A DNA stretch of 64,000 bases from Marinobacterium halophilum (GTDB lineage Bacteria; Pseudomonadota; Gammaproteobacteria; Pseudomonadales; Balneatricaceae). The position numbers and the translations under genes were made by a program. Location: the NCBI RefSeq assembly GCF_003014615.1, contig NZ_PYGI01000002.1, positions 62,001 through 126,000 of the forward strand. Direction: 5' to 3'. Below, in pieces: positions 50,320-58,625 of this stretch (position 1 is the stretch's first letter; every line of letters starts with the position of its first letter). The notes below the pieces were generated by a model. The model saw only the letters and a program-made list of their open reading frames with translations. It was not told the DNA's origin and did not search any database.

Positions 50320-51726
50320 TCAGCTGTTTTCGATGGCTGTATCATCAGAACAGTCAGAGTCCTGACGGCCACCCTTTGCAGTACTTTCCCTCTCTGCAAA
50401 CCAGTTTTTCTCCAGTACAGCCCATAACACCAGGCCAACTCCCAGCCCCCAGGCTGCACCTTTGGTCGCCAGAATGGCCCCCACGATGATGGCTACACCA
50501 CGCTCGAGGTTGCTCTGTTTATCCAGCAGCTCGATCGCCAGATAACCGCACAGATAGCCCTGAATCAGCAGCGTCAGCGCCATACCGATATTCAGCCCCG
50601 GCTTGAAAAAAGTGATGACCGGTACCAGAATCAGCGCAATCGTCATCCCCCAGTACAAGCTGGCCGCCCCGCCCCAGTAGCTGTCCATGGCCCTACGCGG
50701 GTTGTTCATGTAACGGTTGATTACCAGCGCCTGACCACCGGTCCAGGAAGGACCAGACAGGCTGATGAAGGGTGCCAGAAGGCCATGAATAAGGTTGCGA
50801 ATACCTACGATGATACTGTTACGATGCGGACTGAAAACCAGCTTCTCATCCTTGCGTACATCGTCTGCATTTTTGAACAAGGAATCGACCACGAGGATAT
50901 CGCCAAAGGCGATGATGTAGGCCGCCAGCGCCAGTGGTACTGCATCCAGGAAATATTCAAACGGCGGCATGCCAAGTCCGAACACGCTGTAATTGTTGAT
51001 GATCTCGGTGATCGGAATCGACGTGAAGCCCCACTCCACCACGGGCTTGTCCACTTCACCGATCAGAATACCAAAGCCGTATGCCAAGATGAACGGAATC
51101 GCTATCCCATACTGGGCCACAAAACGGAAGAAGCCATAACGTGCGCGCAAAGGTGCTGCAGTCTCAGAGAACAGCATGAAAAAGCCCAGTACTGCACCGG
51201 ACAGAATAGTGATCGGCATGGTCCAGACACGACCATCCGCCGAAAACTCGCCCATCACCGCAGAAATGGCCGCACCGATCAGGATACCGGCCTTGAGTGA
51301 CATAGGCATCTTGCGCACCAGTGCATTAGCTCCCTTGAAAATGCCTAATCCAAGGAACAGCACCGCCACCGTGATTTGCAGCGCAATGAGCGCCAGAATT
51401 CTCGCGTCACCCTCCGGATAGGAGGAAAGAAAGGCCACATAGAGCGGGATCCCCGCCGTAATCCAACCCGATACGACCGGGTCGCCAAAGTGCGTATGCA
51501 ATAGATAGAGGAAATTATTGATCAGGACAAAGGCAACGGCGATCTCGAAAGGTATGCCCAGCACATTGGTCATCAGTGCCGTAATCCCTAACGGTACCAC
51601 GCAGAGAATGGCCCCCTGCAGAACATCAGGAATTTCGATCTTGTAGTGTACAAATGGCAGACGTAGCTTGAGCGCGCCCAGCATGGACGGCTGTTCAGCG
51701 CCTGTTGGCCGTTTTTTCAAGGACAT
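50320..51726 (-). CDS. Putative permease of the NCS2/SulP-like fold
   Basis: 468 residues from ATG 51726 (GGAGAAC upstream). It has about 12-14 membrane helices. IPDVLQGAILCVVPLGITALMTNVLGIPFEIAVAFVLINNFLYLLHTHFG, MPMSLKAGILIGAAISAVMGEF and the Ser/Gly-rich ISLSGPSWTGGQALVINRY recall the xanthine/uracil and SulP-like transporters, but I cannot name a subfamily. It lies 40 nt before the ligase gene and 209 nt after the aldehyde dehydrogenase gene. It could import the acid activated by the ligase. Inner membrane. The 209-nt gap holds an inverted repeat (GACCGGGCA at 51855-51863 / TGCCCGGTC at 51882-51890) with an 18-nt loop. Confidence 0.72.
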   Translation of the reverse strand: MSLKKRPTGAEQPSMLGALKLRLPFVHYKIEIPDVLQGAILCVVPLGITALMTNVLGIPFEIAVAFVLINNFLYLLHTHFGDPVVSGWITAGIPLYVAFLSSYPEGDARILALIALQITVAVLFLGLGIFKGANALVRKMPMSLKAGILIGAAISAVMGEFSADGRVWTMPITILSGAVLGFFMLFSETAAPLRARYGFFRFVAQYGIAIPFILAYGFGILIGEVDKPVVEWGFTSIPITEIINNYSVFGLGMPPFEYFLDAVPLALAAYIIAFGDILVVDSLFKNADDVRKDEKLVFSPHRNSIIVGIRNLIHGLLAPFISLSGPSWTGGQALVINRYMNNPRRAMDSYWGGAASLYWGMTIALILVPVITFFKPGLNIGMALTLLIQGYLCGYLAIELLDKQSNLERGVAIIVGAILATKGAAWGLGVGLVLWAVLEKNWFAERESTAKGGRQDSDCSDDTAIENS

Positions 51727-51935
51727 TATTTTTGTTCTCCGTCCAGTAATGTGTTCGGCAGACGAGACAGTACTGCCCGCCTCGGAAAAGCACAGAATGC
51801 GAATACAGCAACAAGCCGTTAGTTTTAAGTGAGCACCTCCTGTTGTTGGCCCTAGACCGGGCACCTGATCCTGTTCCAAATTGCCCGGTCAACACGGCCA
51901 TACAAGGCGATATTGACCAGGCCGGGCTAATAAAA

Positions 51936-53360
51936 TCAGCCCAGGGCAAAGCCCCCCAGCTTGGTCTCCAGATATTCCTCGATCCCCTCCTGAGCCCCTT
52001 CACGCCCAAGCCCGCTGCTCTTCATCCCGCCGAAGGGTGCCGCTGCACTGGTGGGATTGATATCGTTGATGCCGATGATGCCGAACTCTAATGCCTCAAA
52101 TGCTTTGACGGCGGTGGACAGGTTATTGCTGTACACATAAGCGGCCAGCCCGTATTCGGTGTCATTGGCCATGGCGAGCACATCGTCTTCATCGCCGTAG
52201 ATCACTACTGGCGCTACCGGGCCGAAGGTCTCCTCGTAGTAAATCCTCATCTCCGGCGTTACGCCCGCCAGCACCGTGGGGGCATAGAAAAGACCACCCC
52301 TCAGCTCACCGTCTGTCAGACGATGACCACCGGTATACAGGGTGGCACCCTTGGCCAAAGCATCCTGCACCTGGCTATCAACCTTCTGCAGCGCCGCTTC
52401 GTTAATCAGCGGCCCGATGCTGTTTCCCGCCTCAAAACCACTGCCAGCTTTCAGGCGACAAACTCGCGCTGTCAGCTCGGCCAGGAAGGCCTCGGCATGC
52501 ACCCTGTGGACAAAGATGCGGTTCGGGCTGATACAGGCCTGTCCGGTATTGAGGAACTTGACCAGCGACAGACCCTTAGCTGCGTGAGCTGGGTCCGCAT
52601 CCGGGAAAACAATCGCCGGTGCATGGCCGCCCAGCTCCATCGATACCCGCTTCATATGAGCGGCTGCCTGGGCGTTGAGCTTTTTACCCACAGCAGTAGA
52701 ACCGGTGAAGGCCAGCTTCCTGATGCGCGGGTCGGAGCAGAAAGCCTCGCCAACTGGCGCAGGGTCACGGCTGGTGATCACATTGATCACCCCTGCCGGG
52801 AAACCCGCTTCCTCAAACACTTCGGCCATAGCCTTCGCGCACAAGGGGGTTTGCTCCGCTGGCTTGAGCACCAGGGTACAACCGACGGCCAGCGCCGGTG
52901 CCAGCTTGCGAGTGATCATCGAGATCGGGTAGTTCCAGGGCGTGATCGCTCCCACCACTCCAACCGGCACCTTTTGGGTGATAAAACGCTGGTTATCACG
53001 GGACGACGGAATGGTCTGGCCGTTGATGCGTTTGGCTTCTTCGGCAAACCAAAGCAGGAAATCGGCACCGTACTGCACCTCGTTCAAGGACGCCTTGAGC
53101 GGCTTGCCCTGTTCCCGCGTCATCAATTCAGCCAGTTCCTGTTTGCGGCTGAGCATGATCTCCCAAGCGCGATACAGCAGGCCAGAGCGCTCGTAGGCGG
53201 TGGTTTGTTTCCAGCTTTTCAGCGCTTCACTAGCGGCCGTGATGGCCGCATCGATATCCTCGGACGTGCAATCGGGTACTTCGCCGATCACATCGCCACT
53301 GGCGGGATTGGTGACCAGAAAATGGCTCCGCTCGGTTACCCATTGTCCATCGATGTACAT
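51936..53360 (-). CDS. NAD(P)-dependent aldehyde dehydrogenase, succinate-semialdehyde-dehydrogenase-like
   Basis: 474 residues with GGAGAAAC upstream of ATG 53360. GabD-like features: GAITPWNYPISMITRKLAPALAVGCTLVLKPAEQTPL, AFTGSTAVGKKL, MELGGHAPAIVFPDAD (catalytic Glu), FLNTGQACISPNRIFVH (catalytic Cys), EETFGPVAPVVIY, and C-terminal APFGGMKSSGLGREGAQEGIEEYLETK. The preferred substrate would be succinate or malonate semialdehyde. Given the neighbouring malonyl-CoA decarboxylase, malonate semialdehyde is a possibility, but this is inference. It is in the same orientation as the acyl-CoA dehydrogenase gene, 36 nt away across a hairpin. Confidence 0.9.
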   Translation of the reverse strand: MYIDGQWVTERSHFLVTNPASGDVIGEVPDCTSEDIDAAITAASEALKSWKQTTAYERSGLLYRAWEIMLSRKQELAELMTREQGKPLKASLNEVQYGADFLLWFAEEAKRINGQTIPSSRDNQRFITQKVPVGVVGAITPWNYPISMITRKLAPALAVGCTLVLKPAEQTPLCAKAMAEVFEEAGFPAGVINVITSRDPAPVGEAFCSDPRIRKLAFTGSTAVGKKLNAQAAAHMKRVSMELGGHAPAIVFPDADPAHAAKGLSLVKFLNTGQACISPNRIFVHRVHAEAFLAELTARVCRLKAGSGFEAGNSIGPLINEAALQKVDSQVQDALAKGATLYTGGHRLTDGELRGGLFYAPTVLAGVTPEMRIYYEETFGPVAPVVIYGDEDDVLAMANDTEYGLAAYVYSNNLSTAVKAFEALEFGIIGINDINPTSAAAPFGGMKSSGLGREGAQEGIEEYLETKLGGFALG

Positions 53361-53379
53361 AGTTTCTCCGTCTATTTCA

Positions 53380-53397
53380 AACCCGCAGTGGCGGGTT
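53380..53397 (-). terminator. Intra-operon hairpin between acyl-CoA dehydrogenase and aldehyde dehydrogenase
   Basis: Perfect 7-bp stem AACCCGC / GCGGGTT with a 4-nt loop, starting at the acyl-CoA dehydrogenase stop codon and followed on the minus strand by TTTGAAAT. Short T-run; may attenuate or stabilise. Confidence 0.45.
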
Positions 53398-55181
53398 CAC
53401 AGCACCGTTTCCGACAGCGCCATGATGGAATCCTCGCCGGCCTGAACAGAGGCCAGATGGTTGGCGCAGCGGGGCAAAATATGATCAACAAAGAAATGGG
53501 CCATGACCCGCTTATTGAGCAATAACTCATCTTCGTCCGCACTGCCGCTTTCAGCCTTGGTGAGGACAGCAGCCCTCAGCATTAGCCAACCGGCCGTGAC
53601 GATAGAAGTGAGCATCAGGAAGCTGAAAGCCACCGAGCCGACAAAATGCTCGTTGGCGCTACTGTCCAGCACCAGCTGAAGCGCCTCCTCCAACTGCTGT
53701 AGCGACTGCTCGAAAGCTTCGATACGGCGTCCATCCAGTGCCGCAGTAGTGCGAGCTTCTTCAGCCGTGGCGCGCATCTCGGCCATCAGCTCCTTCAACG
53801 CCAGACCGCGATCACGGATCGTCTTGCGACCGATCAGGTCCAGCGCCTGGATGCCATTGGTCCCCTCATAGATCGGCAGAATACGGGCATCACGGTACAG
53901 CTGGGCCACGCCGGTCTCTTCCATAAAGCCCATGCCGCCGTGGCACTGCACCGCCAGCGAGGTAACCTCCTGAGCGATCTCGGTGCACCAGCCTTTCACC
54001 AGCGGTGTCAGTAGATCGGCACGGCGCTGGTAATAGGCGCGCTGTTCAGCGTCAAGCTGCCCATGCTTGGCATAATCCACCGCCACGCAGCCGGAGTAGG
54101 CCAGGCCACGGCCCGCTTCGGTCAACGCTCTCATGGTCATCATCATGCGGCGCACATCGGGATGACGCACAATCGGGGACGGCTCACAATCACCCGGTGC
54201 GGTGCCCTGAATACGCTCGGCCACATAGATGCGGGACAGCTGCAACGCACGTTCGGAAACCGCCACACCCTGCAAACCAACCGTCAGCCGGGCGTTGTTC
54301 ATCATGGTGAACATGCAGGCCAGCCCCTGATTTTCCTGGCCCACCATATAGCCGAGGGCACCGCCGTTTTCGCCGTAGCTCATGACGCAGGTCGGGCTGG
54401 CATGAATGCCCATCTTGTGTTCCAGCGACAAGGCGTAGCAGTCATTGCGTTCGCCGAGGTTGCCGCTGGCATCGGGGATGAACTTGGGCACGGCAAACAG
54501 GGAGATCCCCTTCACGCCCGCCGGGGCATCCGGCAAGCGGGCCAGCACGAGGTGGACGATATTCTCGGCCATGTCATGCTCACCCCAGGTAATGAAGATC
54601 TTCTGGCCGCTGATGCGATAGTGTTCGCCGTCAGGGCGCGCCTGAGTACGAATGGTCGCCAGGTCCGAGCCCGACTGGGGCTCGGTCAGATTCATGGTGC
54701 CGGTCCATTCACCACTGATCATTTTCGGCAGCAACAACTGCTTCAGCGGTTCAGCGGCGTTTTCACTGAGCGCTTCGGTGGCGCCCTGAGACAGCAGTGG
54801 ACAGAGTCCCCAGGCCATATTGGCGGCGTGGATCATCTCCTGCACCGGAATAGCCAACGAAAACGGCAACGCCTGACCACCCTGCTCTGCATCAAACTGC
54901 AACCCGGCCCAGCCCCCTTCAATATACTGCCGATAGGCTTCTTTAAAGCCGTCCGGAGTCTGAACACAACGGTCCTCGCCTAAACGCACACCAGTTTCAT
55001 CACCACTGCGGTTCAGCGGCGCAATTTCGTTGCCGGCAAACTTGGCCGCTTCTTCAAGGATCGCCGCGATCACATCGGGCGAGGCATCTTCGTAGTTGCA
55101 GGCTTTGGCCATCTCGTCAAACCCGGCCAGGCTGCGCAGGGTGAATTCCATCTCGCGGGTAGGTGCTCTGTACTCGCTCAT
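53397..55181 (-). CDS. Acyl-CoA dehydrogenase with C-terminal extension (DmdC-like)
   Basis: 594 residues from ATG 55181 (AAGGGGGAC upstream). It is an FAD acyl-CoA dehydrogenase with an N-terminal extension (MSEYRAPTREMEFTLRSLAGFDEM), the central domain MNLTEPQSGSDLATIRTQA and KIFITWGEHDM, and the C-terminal helical domain (VQCHGGMGFMEETGVAQLYRDARILPIYEGTNGIQALDLIGRKTI, with the catalytic Glu in YEGTNG). A further ~130-residue C-terminal domain follows. This layout and length match DmdC (3-methylmercaptopropionyl-CoA dehydrogenase) and long-chain relatives. It should oxidise the CoA ester made by the ligase at 48654. It follows the SDR gene by 14 nt. Confidence 0.9.
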   Translation of the reverse strand: MSEYRAPTREMEFTLRSLAGFDEMAKACNYEDASPDVIAAILEEAAKFAGNEIAPLNRSGDETGVRLGEDRCVQTPDGFKEAYRQYIEGGWAGLQFDAEQGGQALPFSLAIPVQEMIHAANMAWGLCPLLSQGATEALSENAAEPLKQLLLPKMISGEWTGTMNLTEPQSGSDLATIRTQARPDGEHYRISGQKIFITWGEHDMAENIVHLVLARLPDAPAGVKGISLFAVPKFIPDASGNLGERNDCYALSLEHKMGIHASPTCVMSYGENGGALGYMVGQENQGLACMFTMMNNARLTVGLQGVAVSERALQLSRIYVAERIQGTAPGDCEPSPIVRHPDVRRMMMTMRALTEAGRGLAYSGCVAVDYAKHGQLDAEQRAYYQRRADLLTPLVKGWCTEIAQEVTSLAVQCHGGMGFMEETGVAQLYRDARILPIYEGTNGIQALDLIGRKTIRDRGLALKELMAEMRATAEEARTTAALDGRRIEAFEQSLQQLEEALQLVLDSSANEHFVGSVAFSFLMLTSIVTAGWLMLRAAVLTKAESGSADEDELLLNKRVMAHFFVDHILPRCANHLASVQAGEDSIMALSETVL

Positions 55182-55195
55182 GCTGTATGTCCCCC

Positions 55196-55945
55196 TTAGT
55201 CCATGTACTGGCCGCCGTTCACCGACAGGTTGGTACCGGTGATGAAGCCCGCGTCCTCCGCCGTCAGGAAAGCCACTGCACGTGAAATCTCGTCCGGCTG
55301 ACCCAGTCGGCCAACGGGAATACCGGCCACAATGCTTTCCAGCACTTTTTCCGGTACCTGACGCACCATTTTGGTATCGATATAGCCCGGTGAAACCGCG
55401 TTGACGGTTACACCCTTGCGCGCGCCTTCCAGCGCGATCGACTTGGTAAAACCGTAGATACCAGCCTTGGTGGCGGCATAGTTGCACTGACCGAACTGGC
55501 CCTTTTCACCGTTCAGCGAGGAGATGTTTACGATGCGGCCAAAGCCCCGCTCACACATGCCTTCAAACACCTGACGGCTCATGTTGAACATGGAGTTCAG
55601 ATTCACATCGATGACACGGTTCCACTGCTCGACACCCATCTTCTTCAGCGGGGCGTCGCTGGTCATACCGGCGTTATTCACCAGAATATCGACAGAGCCA
55701 TGCTCGGCTTCGACCTTCTGCACGAACGCCTGACAGCCCTCGAAGTCAGACACATCCAGCGGATAGAGCGTGACCGGGACACCCAGGCTTTGCATGGTCT
55801 GCTGCCAGTCTTTTGCCTCTGCGGTAGCCTTTTCATTGGGCAAATGCGTCCCGATCACCTTGCGACCCTGCTCTACCAGAGCCTGACTCATGGCAGTTCC
55901 CAGACCACCGGGTGCACCCGTTACTACTGCGATACGATTGGTCAT
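55196..55945 (-). CDS. Acetoacetyl-CoA reductase-like short-chain dehydrogenase
   Basis: 249 residues with GAAGGAGAAC upstream. It is an SDR: the nucleotide motif reads TGAPGGLG (TGxxxGxG), then NNAGMTSDAPLKKM, catalytic Ser in IVNISSLNGEKGQFGQ, YAATK (catalytic Tyr/Lys: NYAATKAGIYGFTKSIALEGA), VNAVSPGYIDTKMV, and the C-terminal GFITGTNLSVNGGQYMD. The SSLNGEKGQFGQTNYAAAKAG-like block is characteristic of PhaB/PhbB acetoacetyl-CoA reductases. It probably interconverts (R)-3-hydroxyacyl-CoA and 3-ketoacyl-CoA with NADP(H), the partner of the MaoC hydratase encoded at 57493. No PHA synthase gene is in the window. Confidence 0.92.
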   Translation of the reverse strand: MTNRIAVVTGAPGGLGTAMSQALVEQGRKVIGTHLPNEKATAEAKDWQQTMQSLGVPVTLYPLDVSDFEGCQAFVQKVEAEHGSVDILVNNAGMTSDAPLKKMGVEQWNRVIDVNLNSMFNMSRQVFEGMCERGFGRIVNISSLNGEKGQFGQCNYAATKAGIYGFTKSIALEGARKGVTVNAVSPGYIDTKMVRQVPEKVLESIVAGIPVGRLGQPDEISRAVAFLTAEDAGFITGTNLSVNGGQYMD

Positions 55946-55973
55946 GATGTTCTCCTTCTTATTTTTGAATGGC

Positions 55974-57344
55974 TTACTTCAATAGTTTTTTGATCGCGGA
56001 GGACTGAGAAACCACACCCTCCGAAGTGTACTGCTCACTGCGTTGCTCGATTTTCGGCAGCTCGTAGAGGTAATTCACCATCAGGCCCGCTGCCTGACGC
56101 AGTCCTTTCTGTGATACATCCCCCATCCAGTTCAACCGTGCCACCTGGGCGCCATTACTGAGATGGAAATGGGCCACCGGGTCCAGCGTTCGCTTGCCTT
56201 TTTTGCTCTGGCAGAGATAGGCCGCAGCCAGTTTGGTCAGCGCCTCCTGACGGATCTCCATGCTGTCATTCGCTTCAATGACCGACACCACGCGCGGCGC
56301 CGGCAGGCTCAGCCACTGCTCACCGCCGGGCAATTCACACAGGGTGGCCGGGGGACAGCTTTCCAGCCACAAGGCAAAGCCCGGAATCGGCGACAGGGTG
56401 GCGAACTGTTTCAGCTGCGGGAACTCGCCGCTCAGCTTCTTCACCACTTCCTTGATCAGGAAATTGCCGAAACTGATGCCAGCCAAACCGGGCTGGGCGT
56501 TGGAGATGGAATAAAAAATTGCGGTATCGGCGCTACCGATATCCTGCGTCGGCGCCTCTTCATCCAGCAGTTTCTGTACACTGCCGGCCAAGCCGTTGAC
56601 CAGCGCCACTTCAACGAAGATCAGCGGCTCCTCCGGCATGTTCGGGTGGATAAATGCAAAGCAGCGACGGTCGGAATCCAGTCGGTTCTTCAGATCGCTC
56701 CAGCTCTGGATCTCATGCACCGCTTCATAGGCGATCAGTTTTTCCAGCAGCGCGGCGCTGGAATTCCAACTGAGTTCCTCCAGTTGCAACAGGCCAATAT
56801 CAAACCAGGTTGCCAGCAGCTCTTTCAGATCTACTTCCAAAGACTCCAGCGTGCTGTACTCCTTCTTCAGGTTCAGCAACTCCTCACGCATATCGACCAG
56901 GAACTTTACTCCGGACGGCACACCGGTGAACTGCTTCAGCAGCCGGTTATGGGCCGGTTCAAGCGCCTTGCGCAGCTGGTGTGCTTTGCGCGCCCGGTCG
57001 CCGCCCTGGGCGTTTTGCCAGCTGCTGATCGCCAGCTCCACACTTGCATCATCAATGCCATATTCCTCGGCCAGCATGCCGAGAAAGCGGACCTTGCCGG
57101 TGTGCGACAGCTTGAGGTACATCCGTCCCAGCATTGCGGCACGGTTACGTGCCTCTACCTGCCCGGCATGAGCATCCAGGCAGTTTTCGACCCACTCCCG
57201 CACACGGGCCAAATCTCTTTCCGGCAGCTCGGCATCCAGATTCATGATGTCAGGTATTGCCCGACGGCCGGCGACCGCGTCAAACCCGTAGGGAACGAGC
57301 TTTTTAAACGCTCTTTCGAACAAATTGGCTGGCTGAGTCTGCAT
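55974..57344 (-). CDS. Malonyl-CoA decarboxylase
   Basis: 456 residues from ATG 57344 (AGAGGA upstream); a longer start at 57419 is less likely. An N-terminal helical domain (about 1-150) precedes the GNAT-like catalytic domain. Family-specific blocks are CFAFIHPNMPEEPLIFVEVALVNGLAGSVQKLLDE, DTAIFYSISNAQPGLAGISFGNFLIKEVV (catalytic Ser), FATLSPIPGFALWL, and DPVAHFHLSNGAQVARLNWMGD (catalytic His). It converts malonyl-CoA to acetyl-CoA and CO2. It leads the minus-strand cluster, 28 nt before the SDR gene, with the divergent MaoC gene 149 nt away. Confidence 0.93.
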   Translation of the reverse strand: MQTQPANLFERAFKKLVPYGFDAVAGRRAIPDIMNLDAELPERDLARVREWVENCLDAHAGQVEARNRAAMLGRMYLKLSHTGKVRFLGMLAEEYGIDDASVELAISSWQNAQGGDRARKAHQLRKALEPAHNRLLKQFTGVPSGVKFLVDMREELLNLKKEYSTLESLEVDLKELLATWFDIGLLQLEELSWNSSAALLEKLIAYEAVHEIQSWSDLKNRLDSDRRCFAFIHPNMPEEPLIFVEVALVNGLAGSVQKLLDEEAPTQDIGSADTAIFYSISNAQPGLAGISFGNFLIKEVVKKLSGEFPQLKQFATLSPIPGFALWLESCPPATLCELPGGEQWLSLPAPRVVSVIEANDSMEIRQEALTKLAAAYLCQSKKGKRTLDPVAHFHLSNGAQVARLNWMGDVSQKGLRQAAGLMVNYLYELPKIEQRSEQYTSEGVVSQSSAIKKLLK

Positions 57345-57492
57345 AACTGGGTCCTCTACTGGAGAGTGCTTGTTGTCATTATTTGAACCGAGGCTAGCAG
57401 AGCTATTTTTAAAAACCAAGTAAAAACCCTTGGCTATTTAAATAAATACCACTAACCTGAAAATCCAAAGTCTCGAATCACGGAATAAAAAT

Positions 57493-57948
57493 ATGAGTAC
57501 AAACATGCAAGACTCTATGCAGGCACTACACGGCTACTACCTTGAAGATCTGGAAGTCGGCATGCAGGCAAGCTATGCCAAGACCATCACCGATGCCGAC
57601 GTAGTCCTCTTTGCCGGTATCAGTGGTGATGACAACCCGGTGCATATCAACGCCGAGTATGCCAAGACCACCATGTTCGAACAGCGCATCGTGCATGGCA
57701 TGTTCAGTGCAGCGCTGATCTCTGCCGTACTGGGCACACGCCTGCCGGGGCCTGGCGCGATCTATGTTGATCAGCAGCTCAAATTCAAAGCGCCAGTACA
57801 TATTGGTGATACGGTTGTTGCGACCGCAACCGTGGTGGAGATCAATGAAGAGCGCCGTCGCGTTAAACTCGAAACCATCTGCCGTGTGGGCGACAAAGTG
57901 GTCGCCGAAGGCGTGGCCACCAATATGGTTGACCGCCGCCCGGCCTGA
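57493..57948 (+). CDS. MaoC-like (R)-specific enoyl-CoA hydratase
   Basis: 151 residues of the hot-dog fold. The R-hydratase 2 motif is complete: FAGISGDDNPVHINAEYAKTTMFEQRIVHGMFSAALISAVLGTRLPGPG, with catalytic Asp and His in DDNPVH. It is of the PhaJ type, hydrating trans-2-enoyl-CoA to (R)-3-hydroxyacyl-CoA, which would feed the reductase encoded at 55196. It is transcribed divergently from the malonyl-CoA decarboxylase gene and is followed by the isochorismatase-like gene after 24 nt. Confidence 0.92.
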   Translation: MSTNMQDSMQALHGYYLEDLEVGMQASYAKTITDADVVLFAGISGDDNPVHINAEYAKTTMFEQRIVHGMFSAALISAVLGTRLPGPGAIYVDQQLKFKAPVHIGDTVVATATVVEINEERRRVKLETICRVGDKVVAEGVATNMVDRRPA

Positions 57949-57972
57949 GCCATTTACAAGCGCGAGGAGTGA

Positions 57973-58524
57973 ATGAACATGCTGTTGGACAAAAATAAAT
58001 CCGTACTGGTCGTGATCGACGTACAGGCCAAGCTTCTGCCGGGCGTCCACGAACAGCAGCAGCTCGTGGACAACTGCAAATGGCTGGCCCGATTGGCCCA
58101 GCTGATGGATGTGCCTGTGATCGGCTCTGAACAATATCCACAGGGGCTGGGCCACACCGAAGAGAGCCTGCGTGAACTGGTGGGTGCTGACAAACTGTTC
58201 GGCAAAGCCCACTTCGCCTGTATCGATGATACTGAATTCGGCAGCGCCTTCCGTCAACTGGACCGCAAGCAGGCAATCCTCTGTGGCATGGAGTCTCAGG
58301 CTTGCGTGATGCAGTCCGCCCTGCGTCTGCTCGAAGAGGGTTACGAGGTGTTCGTGGTCGCTGATTCTATCTCCGCGCGCAACCCGTTCGATACCGAGAT
58401 CGCACTGCGCCGCATGGAAAAGGAAGGCGTCAAACTGATCACCCGCGAGATGGCCGGTTTCGAGTGGATGCGCCGCTCCGACGTCGCCCAGTTCAAGGCC
58501 TTCAGCATGGAGTTTTTGCGCTGA
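57973..58524 (+). CDS. Isochorismatase-family hydrolase (YcaC-like)
   Basis: 183 residues with GAGGAG upstream. Cysteine-hydrolase family features: VLVVIDVQAKLLPGVHEQ (catalytic Asp), the Lys in LFGKAHFACIDD and ILCGMESQACVMQSALRLLEEGYEVFVVADSISARNP (catalytic Cys in SQACVMQ). It is most like YcaC-type hydrolases of unknown substrate. It lies between the MaoC gene and a two-component system on the same strand. Amidase or isochorismatase activity cannot be predicted in detail. Confidence 0.87.
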   Translation: MNMLLDKNKSVLVVIDVQAKLLPGVHEQQQLVDNCKWLARLAQLMDVPVIGSEQYPQGLGHTEESLRELVGADKLFGKAHFACIDDTEFGSAFRQLDRKQAILCGMESQACVMQSALRLLEEGYEVFVVADSISARNPFDTEIALRRMEKEGVKLITREMAGFEWMRRSDVAQFKAFSMEFLR

Positions 58525-58625
58525 TCGACGATGCCCAACGCCCCGGCAACCTGCCGCCGGGGCCAGTTTCCCTCACCATGCCGCTGGCCTGTGTTGTATC
58601 CTGTCTAACACATCCTGAGTCCGGA

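Noticed and set aside
53397-55487. 696-residue reading of the acyl-CoA dehydrogenase
   Set aside because: The extra N-terminus overlaps the upstream SDR gene in another frame; ATG at 55181 has the ribosome site and gives the family length.
56163-57386. 407-codon plus-strand frame over the malonyl-CoA decarboxylase
   Set aside because: The minus-strand protein is clearly supported by catalytic motifs; this frame has none.
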